Shown one piece after another: positions 44,100-53,224 of a stretch of DNA of 64,000 bases. The notes under the pieces are model-generated. The model saw nothing but the letters and a program-made list of their open reading frames with translations. It was not told where the DNA came from and made no database searches. Within the stretch, counting starts at the first letter, position 1. Each line of letters begins with the position of its first letter. The position numbers and the translations under genes were made by a program. Source of the stretch: Methylacidimicrobium sp. B4 (GTDB lineage: Bacteria > Verrucomicrobiota > Verrucomicrobiia > Methylacidiphilales > Methylacidiphilaceae); assembly GCF_017310545.1 (NCBI RefSeq), contig NZ_CP066203.1:620001-684000 (forward strand), written 5' to 3'.

Positions 44100-45076
44100 C
44101 CGGCCAGCCGGGCGAGCAGCCGATGCACGAGATCTCCGTTCGGCCCCGCCTCGATCCCCGGATGAGGAGATGCGAGCTTCTCCTCGAGGAGCCGGCAGGC
44201 CGCCAGGATGATCTGCCGATGATCGAAGGCCAGTGGCGGCAGGTCGGGCAGAGGAAACCAACGGACCGCAGCCGCATCGCTGCCGGCGGTGGCATCGACC
44301 GAAGCCGGATCGGCCCAGGCCAGATGGGCGACGCTGACGACGGGGCCGCGCGGATCGCGCCCGGCTTTTCCAAAGACCCCGACCTCCCAGAGGGTGAGCC
44401 CGGCGACCCCCGTCTCCTCGAACAGCTCCCGGGCCGCGGCCTGGCGCGGCTCCTCCCCCGCCTCGACAAAGCCTCCCGGCAACGCCCAGCCGCCCGCAAA
44501 AGGGGGATTCTTCCGCTCGACCAGGAGGACCGAGATCTCCTCCCGGCGGAGGCCGAGCACGACGGCGTCGGCGGTGAGGGCAAAACGCGCGATGTCGGCC
44601 CGAAGGCCGGGGGGCGGCGCTGATGCGGCCTTCATCCCTTCCTCGGGAGCCGAACGCTCCCGCTCCTCGGTCCGAAAGACGATCCCCTCCTTCTGGATCT
44701 CCCGGTAGGGCAGCAGCCAGACAAGAGACTCGTCATGGAGGTCGACGACCTGGATCCGATTGCCCCACGGGTCGCGAAAGTCGCAGCGAAAGCCGGGAAT
44801 GAGCGAAAGGCCATACTTCCGGGTGATCTTCTCTCGGACCTCGGCGATCTGCGCCTCGTCCCGGACGAGGAGCCCGAAATGGCGCTCCGAGTCGCGCCGG
44901 ATCTCGGGCACCACGAAAAGGGCGAGGAACTGGTGCTCCCCGAGCGCAAAGAAGGCGTCGCCCTCCCCTTGGTCGAGCAGCTCCAGCCCGAAGACATCCC
45001 GGTAGAAGGCGATCGCCTCCTCCCGGCTCCCGACCTCGATCGCGACATGGTTGCACCCATAGACCCGGACGCTCAT
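44096..45076 (-). CDS. VOC (glyoxalase-fold) / NUDIX hydrolase fusion
   Basis: 326 residues in one frame with no internal stop. Residues 1-130 form a VOC domain: VYGCNHVAIEVGSREEAIAF, then FFALGEHQFLALFVVP and DFRDPWGNRIQVVDLHD. From about residue 150, after an internal Met that could be an alternative start, a NUDIX domain follows: VLLVERKNPPFAGGWALPGG, and the Nudix box GGFVEAGEEPRQAAARELFEETG with its REXXEE core. The C-terminal helix is ADP-ribose-pyrophosphatase-like. If a single polypeptide is made, it joins a metal-dependent small-molecule domain to a nucleotide-sanitising one. Alternatively, the internal Met makes a separate NUDIX protein. Confidence 0.75.
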   Translation of the reverse strand: MSVRVYGCNHVAIEVGSREEAIAFYRDVFGLELLDQGEGDAFFALGEHQFLALFVVPEIRRDSERHFGLLVRDEAQIAEVREKITRKYGLSLIPGFRCDFRDPWGNRIQVVDLHDESLVWLLPYREIQKEGIVFRTEERERSAPEEGMKAASAPPPGLRADIARFALTADAVVLGLRREEISVLLVERKNPPFAGGWALPGGFVEAGEEPRQAAARELFEETGVAGLTLWEVGVFGKAGRDPRGPVVSVAHLAWADPASVDATAGSDAAAVRWFPLPDLPPLAFDHRQIILAACRLLEEKLASPHPGIEAGPNGDLVHRLLARLAG

Positions 45077-45132
45077 GGAACGATTTTCCGCAAGCCGGCG
45101 GCGAAGCGCAACCCCCATTCGGGACACCGCTC

Positions 45133-45588
45133 CTACTCCGGGGAGTCGCGGCTCGAGCGGAGCCAGAAGGTGACCGGGCCCGCGTTGACCAGCGCAACGT
45201 CCATTTCGGCACCGAAGATTCCGCTCGCGACCCGGCCGTGGCGGTCGCGCGCCCGCTCGACCAGGTAGGTGAAGAGCGCCCGTCCGACCTCCGGAGCGGC
45301 GGCGGGGGAGAAGCTCGGGCGGGTGCCCTTCCGGGTGTCGGCGGCGAGCGTGAATTGCGGAACCAGGAGCAGGCCGCCACCGGTCTCGGAGAGCGAGCGG
45401 CCCATCCGTCCGGCTTCGTCGGGAAAGATCCGATACCTCAGCATCCGTTCGAGGAGCCTCTCCGCCGCCGCCTCCCGGTCTTCCCGCTCGACGGCGACAA
45501 AGCCGAGGAGCCCCGACTCGATCTCGGCGACCAGCTTCCCCGCCACCAGGACGCGGGCCTCCCGCACCCGCTGAATCAGCGCAATCAT
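45133..45588 (-). CDS. dtd: D-aminoacyl-tRNA deacylase
   Basis: 151 residues from ATG 45588, with GGAGGAGAGGGA upstream. N-terminal MIALIQRVREARVLVAGKLV, the catalytic LLLVPQFTLAADTRKGTRPSF near residue 75, and the Gly-cis-Pro motif in NAGPVTFWL near the C-terminus. Dtd hydrolyses D-amino acids, and mischarged glycine, from tRNA in the cytoplasm. The family norm NDGPVT is NAGPVT here. It lies 56 nt upstream of the VOC-NUDIX gene on the same strand, probably in one operon. Confidence 0.93.
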   Translation of the reverse strand: MIALIQRVREARVLVAGKLVAEIESGLLGFVAVEREDREAAAERLLERMLRYRIFPDEAGRMGRSLSETGGGLLLVPQFTLAADTRKGTRPSFSPAAAPEVGRALFTYLVERARDRHGRVASGIFGAEMDVALVNAGPVTFWLRSSRDSPE

Positions 45589-45792
45589 TCCCTCTCCTCC
45601 CAATCGAGGCTCGAAACTCGGGCCCGACGCCTCCTGGCCCACTTCCCACCGGAAACCGAAGGAGAATTGCCAGGAATTAAGCTTGCCAGCAATCCGCTTC
45701 GGACGTAGACGAAGGGAATCGGTTCAATCGCCTCAAGCGTAGGAATGCTCCGAAGTCGTTGGACCAGAAAACCGTTTAAGGAGGGAAACGAC

Positions 45793-46017
45793 ATGAAGGA
45801 TCGTAGCATTGCGCTCCTGACGGCAGCCGCCTTCGCCGGCCTACTGGCGGGATCGGCCCTGCGCGCCAGCGGAGCGGATCTCACCACCGAATCGGGCAGC
45901 GCGCACGCCCAGATGACGGCGGAAAAGGGAAGCTGCGGACAGTGCAGCAGCAAGAAAGAGAAGAAGTCGAAGAAGAAGAAAAAGAGCAAAGAGGGAGAGC
46001 AGGGCACCCAGCAGTAG
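45793..46017 (+). CDS. Putative MNIO-modified RiPP precursor (atypical bufferin-like peptide)
   Basis: 74 residues with AAGGAGG nine nt before ATG 45793. The signal peptide-like part is MKDRSIALLTAAAFAGLLAG to about ASGADL. The remainder carries EKGSCGQCSSKKEKKSK, the only two cysteines of the peptide, in a CxxC, then a poly-Lys stretch ending EGEQGTQQ. It precedes a DUF692 (MNIO) gene and a DUF2063 gene, the arrangement of bufferin loci, whose precursors have a signal peptide and Cys that the MNIO converts to heterocycles that bind copper. Known precursors have more cysteines or EGKCG repeats, so this one is atypical; the role as precursor is inference. Confidence 0.6.
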   Translation: MKDRSIALLTAAAFAGLLAGSALRASGADLTTESGSAHAQMTAEKGSCGQCSSKKEKKSKKKKKSKEGEQGTQQ

Positions 46018-46055
46018 GCGGCCCGTCGGCTCGCCGCTCGAGGGTTCTTCCTGCG

Positions 46056-46085
46056 AAGGCAGGCGGGGCGACTCGCCTGCCTTTT
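46056..46085 (+). terminator. Intrinsic terminator or attenuator between precursor and MNIO genes
   Basis: AAGGCAGGCG (46056-46065) pairs perfectly with CGCCTGCCTT (46074-46083) around an 8-nt loop, followed by T residues to 46085. It would let the precursor be made in excess over the enzymes. Confidence 0.7.
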
Positions 46086-46119
46086 CCCTCCCCGGCGGAC
46101 TGCTCTCTGCCTGGCCGGC

Positions 46120-46977
46120 ATGCCTCTCAACCGCTTCAACGCCCACTCTCGATACGGCATCGGCGTCGGCCTCCGTCTGCCCCACTACGATCACATCCTG
46201 CGGGAGAAGCCGGTGGTCGGCTGGTTTGAGCTCCTCTCCGAGAATTTCTTGTCCGAGGGCGGGAGGCAGCGGGCCGTGCTCGACCAGATCCTCGAGCAAT
46301 ACCGCGTCGTTCTCCATGGCCTCGGGCTCTACTTCGGCTCCGCTGGCCCCCTCGATCGCGACCACCTCCGGAAGCTCAAGGCGCTCGTCCGCCGGACGGA
46401 GACTCCCTGGTTCTCGGACCATCTCTGCTGGGGGAGCGCGGACGGACGCTATAGCCACGACCTCCTTCCCCTGCCGTTTACGATGGCGACCGCCCGTCAT
46501 ACCGCGGCCAAGATCCGCCAGGCCGCAGACTTCCTGGAGGTTCCCCTCTCCGTGGAGAACATCAGCAGCTACATGGAGCTGAGAGCGTCCACCATGACCG
46601 AATGGGAGTTCCTCTCCGAGGTCGCGGAACAGGCCGACTGCGGGATCTTGCTCGATGTCAACAATATCTACGTCGTAAGCCAAAACCACGGCTTCGATCC
46701 CTACACCTACCTCGACCAGGTCCCGCGCGATCGCGTCGCCCAGATCCACATCGGGGGCCATAGCCGCCTCTCGACCCACCTTCTCGACACCCACGATCAG
46801 CCGGTCGCCGATCCGGTCTGGAAGCTCTACGCCCACGCAATCGGCCGATTCGGTTTCACCCCCACCCTTCTCGAGTGGGACGACCGCATCCCCCCTTTTG
46901 AAGAAGTCCATCGTGAAGCCCACAAAGCCGACCGCTTCCTCGCCTCCCTCGCCCCGACCCCTGCCCCGGGCGGATAG
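46120..46977 (+). CDS. DUF692/MNIO-family multinuclear iron oxidase
   Basis: 285 residues starting MPLNRFNAHSRYGIGVGLRL. It has the TIM-barrel metal motifs of DUF692: VVLHGLGLYFGS (His66), HLCWG (about 101-105), RYSHDLLPLPF (His113), PLSVENISSYM (Glu146), LLDVNNIYVVSQNHGFDP (Asp179, Asn181), and QIHIGGH (His210). These ligate two or three iron ions. MNIO enzymes modify cysteine in ribosomal peptides (MbnB, TglH, BufB). The neighbouring DUF2063 protein is the usual partner. Together with the upstream small peptide this is a complete minimal set of precursor, enzyme and partner. Confidence 0.9.
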   Translation: MPLNRFNAHSRYGIGVGLRLPHYDHILREKPVVGWFELLSENFLSEGGRQRAVLDQILEQYRVVLHGLGLYFGSAGPLDRDHLRKLKALVRRTETPWFSDHLCWGSADGRYSHDLLPLPFTMATARHTAAKIRQAADFLEVPLSVENISSYMELRASTMTEWEFLSEVAEQADCGILLDVNNIYVVSQNHGFDPYTYLDQVPRDRVAQIHIGGHSRLSTHLLDTHDQPVADPVWKLYAHAIGRFGFTPTLLEWDDRIPPFEEVHREAHKADRFLASLAPTPAPGG

Positions 46978-47806
46978 CCTCGAGGAGCTCCGCGAGCTCC
47001 AGCGCCTCCTCTTCTCCTGCCTCACCAGGCCGCTCGGCCCGGAGGATCGGGTGCAAGGAGAACGCAATCCAGAGGAAAGCCTGGTTGCGCTGGCGGCGCG
47101 GCTCATCCGTCCCTCGGACCGGCTCGCCCCCTTCGATCGGCTCGAGATCTACCATCGCCAATACTGGCTCCGGCTCCGCGAGGCCCTCTCGGAGGACTAT
47201 CCGGCCCTGGAGCGCCTGCTCGGCACCGAGCGCTTCCGCGAGCTCGCCCACGCCTATTTTCTCCACCATCCCCCCCGCTCCCCGATGCTCCGGGAGATCG
47301 GCTCCCGGCTCCCCCGCTTCCTCCGCGAGGAGCCCGATTGGGCGGCTCCCCTCCCGCACCGGCTCGTCGTCGACCTCGCCCGATTCGAATGGGCCAAGAT
47401 CTCGGCCTTCCACGCGCCCGAGCATCCGCTTCCTCGCCGGGAGGAGATGACCACGCCAGAGATCCGGCTCTTTCTCCAGCCCCACCTGAGCCTCCTCGAT
47501 CTCCGCTACCCGGTCGAAGCAGAGAGCCCGGAGGCGCTCTCCCCCGCCTCCGCTCCCCTCCCCAAGCCCCGCCGGGTCGTCGTCCACCGGCAGGGGGCAA
47601 CCGTCTACCACAAGCTTCTCCCGCCCGAGGCATTCTTCCTGCTGGGCTCCTTTGCCAAGGGGCTTTCGCTCCTCCAGGCCTGCGAGCGGACGGCCGGGAG
47701 GTTCCCTCGCCTCGCTCCGGAACGCGCCCGGGATTGGCTCCAGGAATGGTCCTCGCTCGGCTGGCTGACGACCTCTCCCTCCCCGCGGGCCTCCAAGACT
47801 TCTTGA
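46898..47806 (+). CDS. DUF2063 (BufC/HvfC-type) partner protein
   Basis: 302 residues. Overlaps the MNIO gene by 80 nt; the first in-frame ATG is at 46898 and I see no later start before the conserved part. The N-terminal DUF2063 helical domain reads LEELRELQRLLFSCL, then RLEIYHRQYWLRLREALSED and YPALERLLGTERFRELAHAY. A C-terminal winged domain contains AFFLLGSFAKGLSLLQACER. DUF2063 proteins bind the precursor and MNIO and are needed for modification. No signal peptide, so the maturation is cytoplasmic. Confidence 0.85.
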   Translation: MKKSIVKPTKPTASSPPSPRPLPRADSLEELRELQRLLFSCLTRPLGPEDRVQGERNPEESLVALAARLIRPSDRLAPFDRLEIYHRQYWLRLREALSEDYPALERLLGTERFRELAHAYFLHHPPRSPMLREIGSRLPRFLREEPDWAAPLPHRLVVDLARFEWAKISAFHAPEHPLPRREEMTTPEIRLFLQPHLSLLDLRYPVEAESPEALSPASAPLPKPRRVVVHRQGATVYHKLLPPEAFFLLGSFAKGLSLLQACERTAGRFPRLAPERARDWLQEWSSLGWLTTSPSPRASKTS

Positions 47807-47859
47807 CCTTTGCCGCCTTGTCGGATTTGGTTTGGCTGCCGCACGGCACCACACCCTCC

Positions 47860-48393
47860 ATGGAGCTTCCTGAGACTGTCTTGCCGCGCTGGGAATTCGG
47901 TCGGGGAACGGTGCAGAAGGCCCTCCTCCGCTTCTTCCGGATCGCGGTCGCCGCGGCCTTCAACCTGATCATCCTCCTGCTCCTCTTCGGCTTGGGCATC
48001 GAAATCGTCCGGAGCGTCTGGGAGCTCGCCCCGACGCTCGTCGGAGCCGCCCCGGCCTGGAGCTTCCGGAACCTGGTCGGGCGCACGCTTTCGCTCGTGG
48101 TGCTCCTCGAGCTCCTGCGCGCCTTCGTCGAGTACTTCCAGTTCGACCGGATTCGCCTCCATGTGCTCCTGGAGGCGGCGGCGGCCTTCGTCCTGCGGGA
48201 GCTGATGCTCTCGCTCTTCGACGAGAAGATCACCGGCATCAACGTCCTGATCTGGAGCGTCGCGGTCGTCGTCCTCGTCCTGGGGCGGACGGTGGCGCTC
48301 TTTTCCCCCCCGCTCCCCGGCGCCGCGCCGAAGCGGACGCTCCCGGGAACGCAGCCGGAGGAGCCGGAGGAAAAGCGGCCGCCGGCGAGCTAG
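47860..48393 (+). CDS. PsiE-family membrane protein
   Basis: 177 residues from ATG 47860. Four hydrophobic segments with the PsiE-like RIAVAAAFNLIILLLLFGLG, LSLVVLLELLRAFVEYFQFD, VLLEAAAAFVLRELMLSLFD and VLIWSVAVVVLVLGRTVALF. The Asp/Arg pattern in the middle is typical. Function in phosphate starvation is only named by association. It ends in a Pro-rich tail and its stop overlaps the convergent hypE stop by 4 nt. It could be the last gene of the MNIO run. Confidence 0.7.
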   Translation: MELPETVLPRWEFGRGTVQKALLRFFRIAVAAAFNLIILLLLFGLGIEIVRSVWELAPTLVGAAPAWSFRNLVGRTLSLVVLLELLRAFVEYFQFDRIRLHVLLEAAAAFVLRELMLSLFDEKITGINVLIWSVAVVVLVLGRTVALFSPPLPGAAPKRTLPGTQPEEPEEKRPPAS

Positions 48394-49427
48394 CAGATCC
48401 GCGGGAGCTGCTCCCCGGGGAGGAGCGGGAGCGGGCGCCTGCCGCCGATCGCGCTTCGCAGGAGCGTCTTGCCCGGGTGCTCGGCCGCCACCCGACCGAT
48501 GGCAGCGGCCTGCGGCCATCCGCTCTGCTGGATCTCGAGCAGCGCTTCCTCGGCGATCTCGGGCGCCACGACCGCAACGAAGCGCCCTTCGCAGGCCACA
48601 TAGAGGGGATCGAGCCCCAGGAGCTCGCAAGCGGAGCCGACCTCCTCTCCCACGGGAATGCGCGCTTCCTCGACCTCGATTCCCTTGCCCCCCTGCTGAG
48701 CCGCCTCGGCCAGCACGGTCGCCACTCCGCCCCGGGTCGCATCCCGCAGAAAGTGGATTCGGGATCCGAACCGGTCGAGCAGCCGGAGCACGGTCCGATG
48801 CAGCGGGGCGGTGTCGCTCTCGATCGCCGATTCGAAGGAGAGTCCTTCGCGCACCGAGAGGATCGCCACCCCATGGTCCCCCACCGGCCCATTGAGCAGG
48901 ATCCGGTCGCCCACCTCCATCCTCCGGGCGGAAATCGCGGCCTCCGGATGGAGATCGCCCACCCCGGTCGTATGGAGGAAGATCCGGTCGCCCTTGCCCC
49001 GCTCGACGACCTTGGTGTCCCCGGTCACGATCGCCACCGAGCAGTCGTTGGCCGCCTGGCCGATCGAGCAGAGCACCTTCCAGAGCTCGGCGATCGGAAG
49101 CCCCTCTTCCAGGATCAGGCCGAGCGCCAGATAACGGGGCCGGGCGCCGCACATCGCCAGGTCGTTGACCGTCCCGTGGACGGCGAGCGTTCCGATGTCC
49201 CCGCCCGGAAAGAAAAGGGGAGAGACGACGAAGCTGTCGGTCGTGATCGCGATCCGGCCCGCCGTAGAGACGATCGCCCCGTCATGCTGCTCGGCCAGCG
49301 CGGGATGGGAGAAGAGTCCGAAAAGGGGCTCGAGGAGCTTTTGCATCAGCATCCCCCCGCTCCCATGGCCGAGCTGGATCTCCGAGAAGTCGAGCTTCGG
49401 GAGCGGGCAGGAGAACGCGGGATTCAT
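48390..49427 (-). CDS. hypE: Hydrogenase maturation protein HypE
   Basis: 345 residues. [19 protein letters not shown] and AEQHDGAIV near the N-terminus, [17 protein letters not shown], and the essential C-terminal Cys in LPRIC. HypE dehydrates the carbamoyl group placed on this Cys by HypF to make the thiocyanate that becomes the Fe cyanide ligands. The ATG overlaps the hypD stop (ATGA). Cytoplasmic. Confidence 0.95.
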   Translation of the reverse strand: MNPAFSCPLPKLDFSEIQLGHGSGGMLMQKLLEPLFGLFSHPALAEQHDGAIVSTAGRIAITTDSFVVSPLFFPGGDIGTLAVHGTVNDLAMCGARPRYLALGLILEEGLPIAELWKVLCSIGQAANDCSVAIVTGDTKVVERGKGDRIFLHTTGVGDLHPEAAISARRMEVGDRILLNGPVGDHGVAILSVREGLSFESAIESDTAPLHRTVLRLLDRFGSRIHFLRDATRGGVATVLAEAAQQGGKGIEVEEARIPVGEEVGSACELLGLDPLYVACEGRFVAVVAPEIAEEALLEIQQSGWPQAAAIGRVAAEHPGKTLLRSAIGGRRPLPLLPGEQLPRIC

Positions 49428-50548
49428 GGGGCAGAGGCTGCGGATTCTTTGGTCTCGGCGCCCGAGGCGACCCCGGCGAAATGGAAGTAGGCGGCGCAGG
49501 CTCCCTCCGAGGAGACCATCGGCGCCCCCTTGGGGGCGATCGGGGTGCACTCCTTCCCGAAGAGCGGGCATTGGGGCGGCTTGAGGATCCCCTTGAGGAT
49601 CTTTCCCGCCTGGCACTCCCCCGCTTCCTCGCTCCTTTCCGGATCGAGAGCAAACTTGACGCGCGCGTCGAAGGCCTTCCACTCGGAGCGCAGGTCGAGC
49701 CCGCTCCCCGGGATCGTTCCGATCCCCCTCCACTCCCGGTCGACTCGCGCGAAGATCCTCGTGAGCAGGGCTCGCGCCTCCGGATTCCCCTCCCGCCGGA
49801 CGACGCGACCGTAGGCGTTTTTCGCCTCCGCCCTTCCCTCTTCCAGAAGAATGACCAGCTCGAGGATCCCTTGGAGAAGGTCGAGCGGCTCAAAGCCCGT
49901 CACCACGATCGGGACCCGGTGGCGCGCCGCCAAAGCCTCGTACTCCTCGCAGCCCATCACCGTACAGACATGGCCCGCGGCCAAGAAGCCGTCGATCCGG
50001 CAGTCGGGGTCGGTCAAGAGCGCCTCCATGGCGGGCGGGACGAGCACATGGGCCGAAAGCAGAGAAAAGTTCCGCAGCCCCTCCCGGGCCGCATGGGCGA
50101 CCGCCAGGCCGTTGGCGGGGGCCGTCGTCTCGAAGCCGACCGCAAAGAAGACAACCTCTCTTCCGGGGTTCTCCCGGGCGATCCGAACCGCCTCGAGCGG
50201 AGAGTAGAGCATCCGGACGTCGGCTCCGCCGGCCTTGGCTTCCCGGAGGCTCTTCCGCGACCCGGGCACCCGGAGCATATCCCCGTAGGAGCAGAGGACG
50301 ACTCCCCGCTCCGCGAGCTCCACCGCCTGGTCGATCAGCCGCCGGGGCGTGACGCAGACGGGGCAGCCCGGTCCATGGACGAGCGTGATCGCCTGGGGGA
50401 GAAGGGAGAGGATCCCATACTTGACCAGGTTGTGGGTCTGGCCCCCGCAAACCTCCATGATCCGCCACGAACGGGTGAGTGGCTCCTCGATCTTGCCCAG
50501 CAGCCGGCGGACGAGCTCGGGATCGCGGTACTCGGAGAGCAGCTTCAT
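49424..50548 (-). CDS. hypD: Hydrogenase maturation protein HypD
   Basis: 374 residues. [34 protein letters not shown], and [14 protein letters not shown] and [17 protein letters not shown] are the HypD signature Cys motifs, with four C-terminal Cys ([21 protein letters not shown]) for the [4Fe-4S] cluster. HypD with HypC assembles the Fe(CN)2CO unit. Overlaps both hypC (ATGA at start) and hypE. Confidence 0.95.
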   Translation of the reverse strand: MKLLSEYRDPELVRRLLGKIEEPLTRSWRIMEVCGGQTHNLVKYGILSLLPQAITLVHGPGCPVCVTPRRLIDQAVELAERGVVLCSYGDMLRVPGSRKSLREAKAGGADVRMLYSPLEAVRIARENPGREVVFFAVGFETTAPANGLAVAHAAREGLRNFSLLSAHVLVPPAMEALLTDPDCRIDGFLAAGHVCTVMGCEEYEALAARHRVPIVVTGFEPLDLLQGILELVILLEEGRAEAKNAYGRVVRREGNPEARALLTRIFARVDREWRGIGTIPGSGLDLRSEWKAFDARVKFALDPERSEEAGECQAGKILKGILKPPQCPLFGKECTPIAPKGAPMVSSEGACAAYFHFAGVASGAETKESAASAP

Positions 50549-50841
50549 GGCGATCCCTCTTCTCCCGCTCCGGCAGCGGTCGCAGGCGCAGCTTCTGCCC
50601 CGAGCTCCTCGAGCTCCCCCATCTCCCGAAGCAGGGCGAAGGTCTTCTCCGCCTCGTCCGCATCGACCCGGGCGATCGCCAGCCCCACGTGGACCAGGAC
50701 ATAATCGCCCACCCGGGCCTCCGGCAGCAGCTCGAGGTTGACCTCCTTGACTACCCCGCCAAAGCTCGCCCTTCCCATCCGGAAGCCGTCCGGAAAGGGG
50801 GTGTAGATCTCCTTCAATTCCCCAGGAATCGCCAAGCACAT
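50545..50841 (-). CDS. hypC: Hydrogenase assembly chaperone HypC
   Basis: 98 residues beginning [12 protein letters not shown], with Cys2 that carries the iron. [20 protein letters not shown] and [17 protein letters not shown] complete the family pattern. The C-terminal tail of about 15 residues is Ala/Gly-rich and longer than usual. Overlaps hypD by 4 nt. Confidence 0.95.
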   Translation of the reverse strand: MCLAIPGELKEIYTPFPDGFRMGRASFGGVVKEVNLELLPEARVGDYVLVHVGLAIARVDADEAEKTFALLREMGELEELGAEAAPATAAGAGEEGSP

Positions 50842-50844
50842 CGC

Positions 50845-53223
50845 CTAACTCCCTTCCTTGTGGAGCGCCGGGAGCGCCACCCTTCGCCCCGCCGGCACCC
50901 GGTTGTCCTCTTTGAGCTCTCCGTTCGCCCAGGCCGAGGCGATCATCTGGCCGAAGGAGATGCTCTCGTCGTTGGGCGAAAGGTCCCGGCAACTATAGAC
51001 CGAGAACCGCTCTCCCCACAAAGCCTCGATCAGGTCGACCAGAAGCCCGTTCTGGAAGACCCCCCCGGCGAGCGCCAGCTTCTGGCCGCCCACCGATTCG
51101 GCGACCCGCCCCGCAAGCTCGGCGAGCGAACGATGGAAGCGGAAGGCGATCTCCTCTGGGGGAGCACTGCGAGCCAGATCCCCGGCGATCCCTGCGCGCA
51201 GGCCCTCGAGGCTCACCACCCCTCCGGAGAGGAGCGGCAGCGGGTAGGGTTGCTCCTCCCTCCACCTCGCCACTCCACCGAGCGATCGCGCATAGCGGAG
51301 GGCCTTCGTCTCGAGCCGGCCCGCCGCCTCGCCCTCGTAGGAGGCGCGGTCGCAGAGGCCCAGGAGGCTGGCCACCCCGTCGAAGAGCCGACCGACGCTC
51401 GTCGTCCGAAAAAACCGGCCTTGTGCGAGAAGGCCCTGGTAGATCGGCCATTCGGCTGGCCGGAACCTCGCCTCCAACCGCTCCCGCATGGACGCGCAGG
51501 AGCCCCAGAGGGCGAGTGCCGAGAGGCGCGGCTCCCGGATCGCCTTCTCGCCCAGGAGCAGCGGAAACTCCTCCAGATGGGCCATCCGTTCCATCTGCCC
51601 TTCCCTCCAGAGGAAAAACTCGCCTCCCCAGATCGTCCCATCCTCGCCGAGCCCGGTCCCGTCCCAGACCGCGCCCAGAACCGGCTGCCGTTCCCAAAGG
51701 AGGGAGTGCTCCGCCAAGACCGCCCAGAAATGGGCCCGGTGGTGTTGCACCCTCTCCACGGGGAGCCCCCGCTCCCGCGCGCGGGCGAGGCCCTCCTCGA
51801 CCGAGGCGTAGCCGGGATGGAGATCGACCACGATCCGCCGGGGCTCGAAGGCGAGCAGCCGGCAGAGATGGGCGACCTGCCGGCGGAAGTTCTCCTGCGC
51901 CTCCCAGCTCTCGAGATCCCCCAGGTCCTGGGAGAGCGTGAGGTTCCCTTGGTGGGCCAGGGTGACGGTCGCCTTCCGCTGCGCCCCCATCGCGAGGATG
52001 GCCGCGTCCGGGTCGACCGCGAAGCCCCCGGGCAGGAAGAGCGGGGCAAAGCCTCGGGCCCGGCGGAGGAGAAGGGGCTTGGCCAAAAAAGGAGAAAGCC
52101 GGACCACCGAATCATCCAGGGCGCTCTCGATCCCCCGGTTGTGGCTCAGGACCGCATCGACGACGCTCCCCAGGGAACCCAGGAGCTCTTCCTCGGTCGC
52201 CAGGATCGGGGACTCCGAGAGGTTCGCGCTCGTCGCCACGACCGGACCCCTCAGCCGGTCGAGAAGCAGGGCAGGCAGCGGAGCCGAGGGGAGCATGATG
52301 CCCAGGGTCTCCTCTCCCGGAGCGACTCCGGCGGCGATCCGGCTCGGCCCCTCCCTTCGACCGAGGATCACGACCGGCTTCTCGCGGCAAAGGAGCCACC
52401 GCTCCTCTTCCGGGCCGACCCGGGCTTCCCTCCGGGCCGCCGCGAGGTCAGGAAAGAGGAGCGCAAAGGGCTTGGAGGGCCTCCGCTTCCGCCGGCGCAG
52501 CTCGGCGACCGCCCGCGGATCGGTCGCATCGACCAGCAGCAGGTAGCCCCCGACTCCCTTGAGCGCGACGATCTCCCCCCGTCCGATCCGCTGCGCCGCC
52601 TCCTCGATCGCCCCGCTTCCGGAGGCCAGCGGCGTCCCCCGCGGATCGAGCAGCTCGACCCTGACCCCGCAAGAGGGGCAGGAGTTGGTCTGGGAGTGGA
52701 AGCGCCGGTCGGCGGGGTCTCCATATTCCCGGGCGCATTCCGGACACATCCGGAAGGGCTCCATCGTCGTCCGCTCCCGGTCGTAGGGCAGCCCGCGGAG
52801 GATCGAGTAGCGGGGGCCGCATTCGGTGCAGGTGATGAAGGGATAGTGGAAGCGGCGGTTCCCCGGGTCGTTCATCTCCTGCCGGCAGCGCTCGCAGAGG
52901 TCGAGATCGGGAAGGAGCAGGACCGTCGCCCTCCCGACCCGGCGGCTCTCTCGGACCACGAACCCACCATCCTCGCCCAAGGGCGCCTCCTCGATCTCGG
53001 CCCGGGTCACCACGGCGATCGGCGGATAGTCCCGGAGCAGGGCTGCGCAAAAGCGATCGAGCGCCTCGACCTCCCCCTCCACCCGGATGTCGACCCCGTC
53101 GAGGCCGTTGCTCACCCAGCCTGCCAGCCCCGACTCGCGCGCCAGCCGGTAGACGAAGGGGCGGAAGCCGACTCCCTGGACCTTGCCGTCCAGATGGATC
53201 CGCCGCGCCGCCCGGGAGGTCAC
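50845..53223 (-). CDS. hypF: Carbamoyltransferase HypF
   Basis: 792 residues from GTG 53223; the start lies 1 nt after the stop of the nickel permease gene, so translation is coupled. Domains in order: acylphosphatase-like ([19 protein letters not shown]), two zinc motifs ([49 protein letters not shown]), a YrdC-like domain ([17 protein letters not shown]) and a Kae1-like domain ([26 protein letters not shown]). HypF makes carbamoyl-adenylate and loads HypE, the first step of cyanide ligand synthesis. The length is normal. Confidence 0.95.
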   Translation of the reverse strand: MTSRAARRIHLDGKVQGVGFRPFVYRLARESGLAGWVSNGLDGVDIRVEGEVEALDRFCAALLRDYPPIAVVTRAEIEEAPLGEDGGFVVRESRRVGRATVLLLPDLDLCERCRQEMNDPGNRRFHYPFITCTECGPRYSILRGLPYDRERTTMEPFRMCPECAREYGDPADRRFHSQTNSCPSCGVRVELLDPRGTPLASGSGAIEEAAQRIGRGEIVALKGVGGYLLLVDATDPRAVAELRRRKRRPSKPFALLFPDLAAARREARVGPEEERWLLCREKPVVILGRREGPSRIAAGVAPGEETLGIMLPSAPLPALLLDRLRGPVVATSANLSESPILATEEELLGSLGSVVDAVLSHNRGIESALDDSVVRLSPFLAKPLLLRRARGFAPLFLPGGFAVDPDAAILAMGAQRKATVTLAHQGNLTLSQDLGDLESWEAQENFRRQVAHLCRLLAFEPRRIVVDLHPGYASVEEGLARARERGLPVERVQHHRAHFWAVLAEHSLLWERQPVLGAVWDGTGLGEDGTIWGGEFFLWREGQMERMAHLEEFPLLLGEKAIREPRLSALALWGSCASMRERLEARFRPAEWPIYQGLLAQGRFFRTTSVGRLFDGVASLLGLCDRASYEGEAAGRLETKALRYARSLGGVARWREEQPYPLPLLSGGVVSLEGLRAGIAGDLARSAPPEEIAFRFHRSLAELAGRVAESVGGQKLALAGGVFQNGLLVDLIEALWGERFSVYSCRDLSPNDESISFGQMIASAWANGELKEDNRVPAGRRVALPALHKEGS

Positions 53224-53224
53224 C

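Noticed and set aside
45715-45743. GGAATC followed 17 nt later by CGTAGG upstream of the small exported peptide, like an ECF sigma promoter
   Set aside because: Bufferin operons can be under ECF control, but both boxes are short and common; no ECF sigma or anti-sigma gene lies nearby.
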